Source: Fidelibacterota bacterium
GTDB taxonomy: Bacteria; Fidelibacterota; Marinisomatia; Marinisomatales; UBA1611
NCBI GenBank assembly: GCA_002718655.1
Contig: PBFM01000016.1
Coordinates: forward strand, 6,013 to 62,435
Direction: 5' to 3'
DNA: 56,423 bases
In this document: in pieces, positions 48,773-56,423 of the stretch
How the letters are laid out: every line of letters starts with the position of its first letter
How positions within the stretch are numbered: the first letter of the stretch is position 1
Notes under the pieces: model-generated
Database searches by the model: none
The model's input: only the letters and a program-made list of their open reading frames with translations
Told to the model about the DNA's origin: nothing
Made by a program: the position numbers and the translations under genes

Positions 48773-49114
48773 TCACATTTTATCCATACCACCAATCTTG
48801 CAACAAGCTGGTAGTGTCTCATAAGCCTTGGGGTCAGCGGCCAATTCATTCGCCTGATAACCAAGATTTGAAATAGTTTTTTCAATAATACTCAAATCAG
48901 ATTTTTCGACTTCATAAGTGACCAGAGTTGTTTTTGTGCCAAGATCAACTGTTGATTTAGTAATGCCTTTGATCTTACCTAGACCAACCTCTATGTTCTT
49001 CTGACACATACCACACTGTATCGTCGGTGTATTTATTGTCACCACACTTGTCTCTCCTACACAGCTAAAAAAGAGAATTGCAAACAATGATGAAAATATT
49101 AATCTTCCAATCAT
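48773..49114 (-). CDS. Heavy-metal-associated (HMA) domain lipoprotein
   Basis: A 113-residue protein with an N-terminal signal and lipobox-like FFSC at about residue 18, an HMA/MerP-like domain with the metal site IQCGMCQKN (CxxC) and LGKIKGITKSTVDLGTKTTL, and an extra C-terminal Cys pair (LPACCK). Such domains bind Cu+, Zn2+ or Hg2+ and hand metal on. The second cysteine pair outside the domain is unusual. No transporter is adjacent; isochorismatase-like and 2H genes lie upstream. Confidence 0.87.
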   Translation of the reverse strand: MIGRLIFSSLFAILFFSCVGETSVVTINTPTIQCGMCQKNIEVGLGKIKGITKSTVDLGTKTTLVTYEVEKSDLSIIEKTISNLGYQANELAADPKAYETLPACCKIGGMDKM

Positions 49115-49138
49115 AAGATACCCCTTAATTATATTTTT

Positions 49139-49672
49139 TCATTTAATAATTCTGGCAAGTTCTTTAAATCTATCATCACCTGCACTTTGCTGCAAACTGA
49201 ATAATAACATCTCTGCAGTAGTTAAAAATCCACCATTGTTCCTGATCCTGTCCAATGCTATCGAATGGTTATTCTTATTACGGGATGTTACAGCATCTGT
49301 AACGACCTCGACATGTTGACCTCTATGAATTAAATCACGCTCGGTCTGATAGACACAAACGTGAGTCTCGATACCAGCTAATACCACTCCATCGTTTGAG
49401 GTTAGAGAGTTTGTCCGAATCATGAATCCAGTATCTGAAGCACAAGAAAATGACGATTTTTTTATTGCTTCAACATCACCGAGTAGCTCGAGAACTGGGT
49501 TTATAGTAGAACCAAGTTTTTCTGGAACTTGTTCAGTCAAAATAATTGGTAAATTAAAAAGTTTAAATCCCTTTATGAGTAAAGAGATATTCTTTAGAAA
49601 GTCGTCCTTTTCGTGCATCGCTGGAAATAATTTTTCTTGTACGTCAATAATTACCAAGTAAGGATTTCTCAT
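49139..49672 (-). CDS. Isochorismatase-family cysteine hydrolase
   Basis: A 177-residue amidase/hydrolase fold: YLVIIDVQEKLFPAM (catalytic Asp10), PIILTEQVPEKLGST with the catalytic Lys, and VVLAGIETHVCVYQTERDL carrying the nucleophilic Cys. The QQSAGDDRFKELARIIK tail is typical of YcaC-like members. The natural substrate is not clear from the sequence. It starts 3 bases after the 2H phosphoesterase stop and precedes the HMA gene by 24 bases. Confidence 0.9.
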   Translation of the reverse strand: MRNPYLVIIDVQEKLFPAMHEKDDFLKNISLLIKGFKLFNLPIILTEQVPEKLGSTINPVLELLGDVEAIKKSSFSCASDTGFMIRTNSLTSNDGVVLAGIETHVCVYQTERDLIHRGQHVEVVTDAVTSRNKNNHSIALDRIRNNGGFLTTAEMLLFSLQQSAGDDRFKELARIIK

Positions 49673-49675
49673 TGC

Positions 49676-50176
49676 CTAATTTAGTTTAAACTTTTTTATT
49701 AGTTCCCACTTTTCTACCTCGCTTGGTGTATATACCAAAGCAATAGAGGAAAACACCAATCTTCGTCTTTTAAAAAGTTCAGCGTCAAGATAATCATTAT
49801 TTTTCATTTTACCATATGCAAGACTTAAATGTGGTTGAAATTCATAATTTCTTAGCTCTTTGAATCTATTATTTATTATGGATTGAAATAAATTGAGTTG
49901 ATTATTTGTTTTAAATTTAATGAAAAGTGATTTCCAAGGTGGCTCAGCAGTTTCAATTCCAATTGAAATAAGATTGAATTTAGAATATTTCTTTACTAGA
50001 TCTTCAAAAAATCCAAAATATATTTTGGGGTCAGTCTTTAATCGACCTAGCAAGGTCAAATGAGGGGTGAAAATCTTCGATTCGTATCTCTCACTTAATA
50101 GAGTAATTATCATTTCATATTTTTTGAGGTCAACTCTTGCAGGCATTAACCATATTGACCAGGGCAAATCATTCAT
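49676..50176 (-). CDS. 2H phosphoesterase superfamily protein (LigT/ThpR-like)
   Basis: A 166-residue protein with the two HxT/Sx motifs of the 2H fold: FTPHLTLLGRL and FQPHLSLAYGK. These proteins act on cyclic phosphates or 2'-5'-linked RNA ends. The N-terminus SIWLMPARVD is a typical first strand. Its ATG overlaps the aminopeptidase stop by one base (TAATG). The substrate is unknown. Confidence 0.85.
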   Translation of the reverse strand: MNDLPWSIWLMPARVDLKKYEMIITLLSERYESKIFTPHLTLLGRLKTDPKIYFGFFEDLVKKYSKFNLISIGIETAEPPWKSLFIKFKTNNQLNLFQSIINNRFKELRNYEFQPHLSLAYGKMKNNDYLDAELFKRRRLVFSSIALVYTPSEVEKWELIKKFKLN

Positions 50177-52632
50177 TATTTTAATATGCTTCTTATCTTT
50201 TCAATCCTTTTATTCAAACGATCCAATTCTTTTTCAGTGCGACTCTTTTCTTTTTTCATTTTAGAGCTATTTATTCTCTTTTTTGCAGCCCGAATTGACC
50301 TATTTAGCACCGGATCTCTTTCTAAAACCGCATCCAAAAAATCTAAGTGTTCTTTGTTACCATATTTACCCAGAGCTCTAACAGCTGCTCTACGTACATC
50401 GCGGGATCGATCTTCCAAAAGGTCTACAAAGATTGCAATAGTTTCTCTTTTCTCCTTGGCATATTTTTCTAATTGATATACTGATTCTGGTCGAGCATCC
50501 CATGTCGTTCCACCATAAGATGATAATTGTTTTAGACGCTCATAATTCTCATCATTTCGTACACTCCCAAAATATGATATTGCAGATCTTCTTATCACAT
50601 CTGAGTGTGAATCCACCTCAAGTAAAGGTTCTACTTTCCTTCGAGCTGCTGCAGTATCAACCGCAACTAGTGCTCTAAAAGCATCACTTATACTATAATG
50701 TTTATTATCACTTGAAATGATATTCTCCAAAAACCTACTCACAACCTTATTATTTTTATAATTCTTCAATGAATTCCAGATCGCTCTTCTCACCCGATTA
50801 TCCTTGCCGGCTGATATTTCCATTAATTCTTCTGAATAATTTTTTGGTTTTAAATTTGATAGACCATTGACAGCCTCTTTTTGAACACCCCAAAATGGGT
50901 CATCTCGTAAAGCATTTAATAAGGCCTTTTCAACATTTCTTCTTCCCTTCTTAGTTTTTAAAACATTTATAGCTTCGATTCTATCAAGAACATGGGGCGC
51001 CTTTTCTAACTGATAGATCCACTCAGATATTGGCTTATTAAATGATAACTTACAGGGAATACGCATTCCCTCATTAAATATGACCATTTCAGGTCTCATT
51101 TTAACGGGTAGTTCATACGTCATTTCTTTTTCATCCATCCATATCACATGAGTTTCTTCATCAATTCCTATGCTTATAGGCATGGTAAATAACTCATCTT
51201 GAACCTGCTTTACTTTCAATTTAACGGTCCTATTTCTTTGGTTATAGGACCATTTAACCTCATACTCTGGAAAACCAGGTTCATACAACCACTGCTTAAA
51301 AAACCAATCAAGATTTTTACCTGTAACCTCTTCAATGGCTTTTTTAAGGTCTTGTGTTTCAACATTCTTATGGTGATTAACCTTAGTATAGTGTCTTATT
51401 GAACGCCAAAAGGCATCATCACCTAGGTAGTCTTGCATCATATTTATTATTAAGCTACCTTTCGCGTAAATATGTCCATCAAATAGATCAATAGGTGCAT
51501 AATAATTATCGTGCACTGTTGGTCGTTTCCACCTTGCATTAGCTCCAAAATAGCTCCGCATCTCCCCATAACGGATGTACTCTCCTTCATCAAGACCAAA
51601 CTTATACTCACGATATTTTCTAGATAGGTAAGTAGCGAAACCTTCATTTAACCAAATGTTTTCCCAATTACGAGTTGTTATCATGTCACCATACCACTGA
51701 TGTGCCAATTCATGAGCAACTAATCCTACACTGCTTACATCAGGAGCAGAGAATTCGTCATGCATGGTCCGGTCAGTATTATGTGTCAGCGTGATGTTTT
51801 CCATACCACCAAACATGAAATCATCTAGGATAACCTGATCATATTTTTCATATGGATATTCAATTCCAGTTTTCTTTCCAAAATAATCCATCATGTCCGT
51901 GGTTAGGCCAAATGAACGTAGAGCTTCGTTTTTATTTTCCTCATACACCCAGTAATTAACAGGTATTCCATTGTATGAATCCTCTATCTTAACATAATCA
52001 CCTATAGCATAAGATATTAGATAAGATACCATGGGGAAATTTTCAAACCAGTGCCAGGTATGTGTTCCATCATTATTTTTTTTCACGGATTTGAGCTCAC
52101 CATTGGATATTGCTTTAAAATCTTGATCTACAGTAAGTATCACCTCAAATGTTGCACGATCATTAGGATAATCGTAAATAGGAACCCAATGATGGTTATC
52201 ATCTTCCTCACCTTGAGTCCAAGCCTGCCAGGGCTTGTCAGGATAAGTTTCGTCTGGCTTGATAAAATAGGTTCCTATTCTGGGGAATGCAGTGTAATCA
52301 ATCTTTAATTTAATGGTATCATCCCAGCTTATTGCTTCATCAAGATTAATGTTTAGTTTATCTCCCCAATGATCAAATCTTACATCCTTATCATTGATTC
52401 TTGCTCTTCTTATTGTCATATCCTCTGCATCAAGCTGAAATGATTCTAAATTTGAACTAAGAGGACTTAAATGATGAATCACACTACCATATACAGATTC
52501 TGAAACAATATCAACAGTTACATCTATCTTGATATGATGAATGTCTACTTCTCTGTCCCGGGTTCGATTTGAAGGTGCATTGTCATCTGCAGAATATATA
52601 ATTGACATGAATAGAATGAAAAAAATTCTCAT
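50176..52632 (-). CDS. M1 aminopeptidase with C-terminal HEAT repeats
   Basis: An 818-residue exported peptidase. The signal is MRIFFILFMSIIYSA. The M1 core has GGMEN (275-279) and the zinc site HELAHQ (307-312) with Glu330 in ENIWLNEGFATY, and a catalytic-Tyr region further on. From about residue 560 the protein is HEAT/armadillo-like (RRNVEKALLNALRDDPFWGV, RDVRRAAVRALGKYGNKEHL) and ends with a charged coiled helix. Unlike the other M1 enzyme in the window it has no sorting domain, so it is probably periplasmic. It heads the 2H-isochorismatase-HMA run. Confidence 0.93.
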   Translation of the reverse strand: MRIFFILFMSIIYSADDNAPSNRTRDREVDIHHIKIDVTVDIVSESVYGSVIHHLSPLSSNLESFQLDAEDMTIRRARINDKDVRFDHWGDKLNINLDEAISWDDTIKLKIDYTAFPRIGTYFIKPDETYPDKPWQAWTQGEEDDNHHWVPIYDYPNDRATFEVILTVDQDFKAISNGELKSVKKNNDGTHTWHWFENFPMVSYLISYAIGDYVKIEDSYNGIPVNYWVYEENKNEALRSFGLTTDMMDYFGKKTGIEYPYEKYDQVILDDFMFGGMENITLTHNTDRTMHDEFSAPDVSSVGLVAHELAHQWYGDMITTRNWENIWLNEGFATYLSRKYREYKFGLDEGEYIRYGEMRSYFGANARWKRPTVHDNYYAPIDLFDGHIYAKGSLIINMMQDYLGDDAFWRSIRHYTKVNHHKNVETQDLKKAIEEVTGKNLDWFFKQWLYEPGFPEYEVKWSYNQRNRTVKLKVKQVQDELFTMPISIGIDEETHVIWMDEKEMTYELPVKMRPEMVIFNEGMRIPCKLSFNKPISEWIYQLEKAPHVLDRIEAINVLKTKKGRRNVEKALLNALRDDPFWGVQKEAVNGLSNLKPKNYSEELMEISAGKDNRVRRAIWNSLKNYKNNKVVSRFLENIISSDNKHYSISDAFRALVAVDTAAARRKVEPLLEVDSHSDVIRRSAISYFGSVRNDENYERLKQLSSYGGTTWDARPESVYQLEKYAKEKRETIAIFVDLLEDRSRDVRRAAVRALGKYGNKEHLDFLDAVLERDPVLNRSIRAAKKRINSSKMKKEKSRTEKELDRLNKRIEKIRSILK

Positions 52633-52700
52633 AAGGGCCTCTATTTATACTAAAACCATTTACTAAAATATATAAACTATTATGTATTTATAATTAAAAT

Positions 52701-52730
52701 AAAAAAGGGGCCCAGATATGGGCCCCTTTT
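52701..52730 (-). terminator. Intrinsic terminator after the large surface-protein gene
   Basis: AAAAGGGGCCCA and TGGGCCCCTTTT pair in a 12-bp, perfectly matched GC-rich stem with a GATA/TATC loop, flanked by A and T runs, 25 bases after the surface-protein stop. It is the strongest hairpin in the window, in line with a highly expressed gene. Confidence 0.9.
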
Positions 52731-52754
52731 CATTTCTAGTTTGTGTTCTAGAAC

Positions 52755-55700
52755 TTATTTCATGAGAACAAGTTTCTTGACACTTACAAAATCACCTGCT
52801 TGTATGCGATAGACATACATTCCAGATGAGAGTGCTTGACCTAGGTCATTTGTTGCATTCCAAACGATCTGGTAACGTCCAGGCTGGTGACTACCCTGTA
52901 CTAGGGTTCGTACACGCTGACCCATCACATTATAGATCTCAAGAGTTACATCTGAGACCTCAGGAATATCATATAGGATATTCGTGACAGGGTTGAACGG
53001 ATTCGGATAGTTGTTATGCAGTGCAAATTCCTGTGGAAGTGTTCCACCATCAATACCAACAAGATCAGCATCAACAGTTACAACAAGTTCACGAGGTCCA
53101 CTTGATGATGGTGTCATCTCAAAACCATCAGATGTCCACACATCCCATGTCCAGGTCATCTCTTCAAGGCCTAGATCAATTGCAGCACTTGCAATATCTT
53201 CATGGGTTACGAAAACACCTGTAGCTGTAAGAGGTACATGCATGTAAACCTCATCAGCAAAGACGTGTCCACCTTCAGTTCCACCTGCTTCAGCTGGCAT
53301 CCTCATGACACCAACCATGACTTGTGTTGCACCTTCTGGTACATGACATTCTGCATAGATATAATTCCATACATCTGCTGAATCGGCACTAGTCATTGGC
53401 TCTCCAAGCTGGAATTCCATGGTGTTGCCATCAGCATCCATGAAAGCTGCACCTACAGCTAACATTCCATCATTGATAGGATCTGCTGAGGAGTGCATTG
53501 CCCAACTATCTACCCAAAAATGGGTACCAGCTGGTAGCATGTCAACAGGCCATTGTTGGTAAACAGCATTTAATCCGCCTGCAGAACTCACAGCCATTGC
53601 TAGGGCAGCATCACCATCAGCTGCTTCAAACAGTACACCATCAGCTATTTCATCACCGGTGTTGATTACAGCATAATCATCTCCATTTGATTCCCAACCT
53701 TCAAGACCACCATCTGCATCGAGGTCCTCAAAGCTTTCATTTTCAACCGCGTTTTCAGGCAATATCTGATAAAGAGTATCACCAGGAACTGCAGCCTCAA
53801 ACTCTACATAGTATTCAACTGGGTCGTTATCTGCATCTATTGCAGCGGTCCAAATGAATGCGACCTCTTCATCAAGATTATCTGCTGTTACAGCAACCTC
53901 AAATCCATCACCTGGAGAGATTAACATTGATGCATCTGGAGGCACGTTAGAAAGCGTAACCGTAACTGTATTGGTTGCCATACTTTCATGACCATCAGAA
54001 TACTCTGCTGTGACGTGATACTCATACGTACCCCAATCCAGTCCGTTATCCCAGTAGTCATGCATGTCATGCTCTTGCATTCCTACATGTGCACCATCAC
54101 GATATATGTTATAGTGCATTAGATCTCGAGAAGCAGACTCATGAGCCCATTTCGGATCAACTACAGGAGGATTCATCAAGACAGATGGATTGTCCTTCGT
54201 GTTAACTGCTTCCATTGAAGCGATCGGAGCTGGTAGATCTACAGCGCTTGATGCACCTGATTGATTTATCCATACACCATCATTACCAAATGATGCTACA
54301 TCTCCTCCAGCTGTGAAGTCAGCGAACATGTGAAGAATCCAATCACCACAAGCTAAACTACCATAATCAGCGGATAGTGCCCATGTTTCAGCAACTGATA
54401 CATTGTAATCGTATTTGTTACCTGGGAAATCAAGAACAGCATCACATCCCATCATGTCCATGTCGGCACCTGGTGCATTATTCTCAAAGTCATATCCAAA
54501 ATCACTATACATGACGAAAACATCGCCAGTAACAGTAACTGGAACGGTTGAGAGACTGTCTGTCATTGCCCAACCATAGGTTTCAGAGGTAGGATCAGCA
54601 TCTACTAAAACAGCCTCTTGATACAATGTATCGCCAGGAAGATCAGTATCTGAATCTACTGCTAAAAGACTAAGAGTATATGGTTGTTCTCCAAGAACAG
54701 CATCAGGCCATCCACCAGTCCATACAGAGTTAGCAAGTCCATTAATGGAATATGTGCCATTAACTCTGAAACGAACGGCTACTGCACCTGCATACCACCA
54801 AGCGTTGGCAACTACGCCATCATCGTAGGCAAGCTCCATGTTACTTGCGTCAATCGGTGGATCCCACATTAGATGCACGTCATCGCCATAATCCATTGCT
54901 GTTAGGTTATTTGGATTATCTTCAATCTGAACTGTTACTGTAACAGGTCCAACAACATCAGAAACCACTGGATCAAAGATACCAGGGATATTATAGGTTG
55001 CGGTTATCGCAAGGCTAATGTCAGTTGGCTCTGCAGCAAAAAGAACAGTGGCCCATTCCGTAGCATCTGCGGCAGCCTGTCCAATTGGGCTAGGTGTGCC
55101 AGCTGCGTCAACAGACCAGACAGTATATCCAGCTAGAGGGTTATATGGAGTTAGGTCAATGGTGTATTCACCTTCACCTGCGCCATAACCATCCATGACA
55201 ATGTAGTATGTATTACCTGCTGCCATGTAAACACCTTCAATATAAGATGTCCAAATGGTACAATCATCCACTCCTGGCGGATAGGCATCATCACTACAAG
55301 CATCTGCACCAGTAACTGTGGTAGCTAGATTATCTGCTGCATTCTCGAAAACATAGATTTTCGTATCATATGTTGAATAACAAGTAGTTATGTTAACTGC
55401 TACATCTGTAGTAGGAGTAAAACTATAGACAACATCTGGTGCTGTAGCTCCAGCATATGGACACACGGCATCATAATCATCCGTATATCCAGACGTTGTT
55501 CCAGTTAGCTGCTCCAACTCAGTTATGACAGTAGCATCTTCAATGGTATCTCCACCTTGTCTCGTACTTGAAGGAGTACCATGACCTGTAATAGGTGCAC
55601 CCTCATATGGTTCCGGAGCATCCCATGTCAGGGTTACATCAAATCCTGAGGAAGAACCTACTAGATTTGTTGGCTCTGGAACATCTGGTGGTGCGGAAGG

Positions 55701-56423
55701 GGTAGCACATGCGGTATTTGATGCAGCAGATTCAGTTGTACCATCTACCTGAGTTACCGCATAGCAATATTCCACATCAGCAGTCAGAGGTTCATCTGTG
55801 TAAAGAATCAAGTTACCTGGTTGCCAAGAGGGCGATGATACGTTTTCTATTACAGCAAGATCTGCACCATCAGCTCCACGCCATACGTTCCATGTTGAGT
55901 TTGCCAGAGGACTGGTGTTATCAACACTCATTGACATGACGTTGTTACCTTCACTTTCTTCTAAAACATAATTTCCATATCCATCAGCCATTGCATAAAG
56001 TGTGTATGTTTCGCCATCATAGCCACCTGTAAACCCAGGAAGGGTCAAGTATGAACTAAGATATTGAACAACTGAATCACCAGCAGCAAGTCCAAGGCCT
56101 TGCCACGCATACTGAAAGTATCCTGGCGGATAGGTTTGGGTTGTGTCTGGATCTTGTAAAAATGCCATAGTGTAAAAATATCCAGCATCAAGATCCCCTA
56201 TATTCTTCACCGTAACTGTAGCGCGACCTGTCCAGCTGTCATAGCTCATGTCTGTTACGGTAAGGTCTGGTGCACCACATGCATATCCTTCACCCAAGAA
56301 GAAACATGCAGAAGGAGCAGCACCTTCTCCTAAAACGTTACCATCCATGTCTGTGACCTGCATGGTTTGCTCAGAAAGCCACGGCGCGGTCGCATCCCAC
56401 TCAACAGAATATACTCCGTCAGG
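52755..56423 (-). CDS. Very large multi-domain surface protein with C-terminal sorting domain (C-terminal part)
   Basis: The last 1,222 codons of a gene that runs off the right edge; the frame is open to 56423, so any start inside the window would be false. Domains from the N-side: a CARDB-like domain (APDLTVTDMSYDSWTGRATV); a fibronectin-III-like domain near PEPTNLVGSSSGFDVTLTWD; a PPC-like domain with several cysteines (DDYDAVCPYAG to GEYTIDLTPY); more Ig/FnIII-like modules; and a carbohydrate-binding-like domain (ENESFEDLDADGGLEGWESN). The type-A sorting domain closes it (LHNNYPNPFNPVTNILYDIP, end KKLVLMK). It is acidic and Gly/Asp/Ala-rich. GC content is visibly above the neighbours, more like groEL. 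Probably a secreted, abundant surface or matrix protein. Confidence 0.92.
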   Translation of the reverse strand, partial: PDGVYSVEWDATAPWLSEQTMQVTDMDGNVLGEGAAPSACFFLGEGYACGAPDLTVTDMSYDSWTGRATVTVKNIGDLDAGYFYTMAFLQDPDTTQTYPPGYFQYAWQGLGLAAGDSVVQYLSSYLTLPGFTGGYDGETYTLYAMADGYGNYVLEESEGNNVMSMSVDNTSPLANSTWNVWRGADGADLAVIENVSSPSWQPGNLILYTDEPLTADVEYCYAVTQVDGTTESAASNTACATPSAPPDVPEPTNLVGSSSGFDVTLTWDAPEPYEGAPITGHGTPSSTRQGGDTIEDATVITELEQLTGTTSGYTDDYDAVCPYAGATAPDVVYSFTPTTDVAVNITTCYSTYDTKIYVFENAADNLATTVTGADACSDDAYPPGVDDCTIWTSYIEGVYMAAGNTYYIVMDGYGAGEGEYTIDLTPYNPLAGYTVWSVDAAGTPSPIGQAAADATEWATVLFAAEPTDISLAITATYNIPGIFDPVVSDVVGPVTVTVQIEDNPNNLTAMDYGDDVHLMWDPPIDASNMELAYDDGVVANAWWYAGAVAVRFRVNGTYSINGLANSVWTGGWPDAVLGEQPYTLSLLAVDSDTDLPGDTLYQEAVLVDADPTSETYGWAMTDSLSTVPVTVTGDVFVMYSDFGYDFENNAPGADMDMMGCDAVLDFPGNKYDYNVSVAETWALSADYGSLACGDWILHMFADFTAGGDVASFGNDGVWINQSGASSAVDLPAPIASMEAVNTKDNPSVLMNPPVVDPKWAHESASRDLMHYNIYRDGAHVGMQEHDMHDYWDNGLDWGTYEYHVTAEYSDGHESMATNTVTVTLSNVPPDASMLISPGDGFEVAVTADNLDEEVAFIWTAAIDADNDPVEYYVEFEAAVPGDTLYQILPENAVENESFEDLDADGGLEGWESNGDDYAVINTGDEIADGVLFEAADGDAALAMAVSSAGGLNAVYQQWPVDMLPAGTHFWVDSWAMHSSADPINDGMLAVGAAFMDADGNTMEFQLGEPMTSADSADVWNYIYAECHVPEGATQVMVGVMRMPAEAGGTEGGHVFADEVYMHVPLTATGVFVTHEDIASAAIDLGLEEMTWTWDVWTSDGFEMTPSSSGPRELVVTVDADLVGIDGGTLPQEFALHNNYPNPFNPVTNILYDIPEVSDVTLEIYNVMGQRVRTLVQGSHQPGRYQIVWNATNDLGQALSSGMYVYRIQAGDFVSVKKLVLMK

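Noticed and set aside
52755..56363. Start of the giant surface protein at the ATG at 56361-56363
   Set aside because: The frame continues without a stop to the window edge and the upstream codons read as domain sequence, so the gene is truncated by the window.

Overview
The window is an AT-rich bacterial chromosome segment, densely packed and mostly transcribed from the minus strand. Three secreted proteins end in a C-terminal sorting domain with the YPNPFNP-type signature. IspG is the long form, and there are several signal-peptide outer-membrane proteins, a CRTAC1/ASPIC protein and two M1 peptidases. Together these point to a Gram-negative member of the FCB superphylum. A marine Marinimicrobia (SAR406)-like genome is the best guess, but this is inferred from gene content and is not proven. 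No phage, insertion sequence, CRISPR array or rRNA was found. The largest non-coding gaps are about 200 bases.

Layout. 0-2 kb: start of a secreted phosphatase, then tyrS and smpB, with a degenerate tRNA-Leu-like sequence behind them. 2-6.5 kb: a GTDC1/QTMAN-like glycosyltransferase (plus strand), a secreted EEP-family nuclease/phosphatase with sorting domain, and pepA. 6.6-9.7 kb: a large fusion of a nucleotide-transporter-like membrane domain, HEAT-like repeats and a cyclic-nucleotide-binding domain. 9.7-12.1 kb: acetyl-CoA synthetase and an acyl-CoA thioesterase, preceded by a compact hairpin leader ending in a U-run next to the start codon. 12.2-16.3 kb: NamZ-like muramidase, an outer-membrane protein and a UMF1-type MFS transporter in one coupled run. 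16.4-18.8 kb (plus strand): an SLC13-like transporter with a small membrane protein, then a frameshifted rlmH.

18.8-24.5 kb: polA, an ABC ATPase and permease, and alr. 24.6-34.2 kb: smc, mscS-like, DUF423, an APC permease translationally coupled to a homocysteine S-methyltransferase (mmuP-mmuM-like), dut, groES-groEL. 34.4-39.8 kb: HIT protein, rsmE, outer-membrane protein, DoxX, a CRTAC1 protein, and a MORN-variant repeat lipoprotein split by an 11-base poly(A) tract. 39.9-43.9 kb: a tight run of secreted M1 peptidase, folB, folK, deoxynucleoside kinase and a small membrane protein. 44-52.6 kb: ispG, two TPR proteins (one with a long poly-lysine tract), a heavy-metal-associated lipoprotein, isochorismatase-like hydrolase, 2H phosphoesterase and an M1/HEAT aminopeptidase. 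52.7-56.4 kb: the C-terminal 1,222 residues of a very large surface protein with sorting domain, cut by the window edge.

Most of the content is housekeeping. The points worth a second look are the transporter/HEAT/cNMP fusion, the thioesterase-acs leader, the mmuPM-like pair, the two homopolymer frameshifts (rlmH and the MORN protein), the degenerate tRNA beside a tRNA-queuosine mannosyltransferase homologue, and the ABC ATPase lacking its Q- and H-loop residues.
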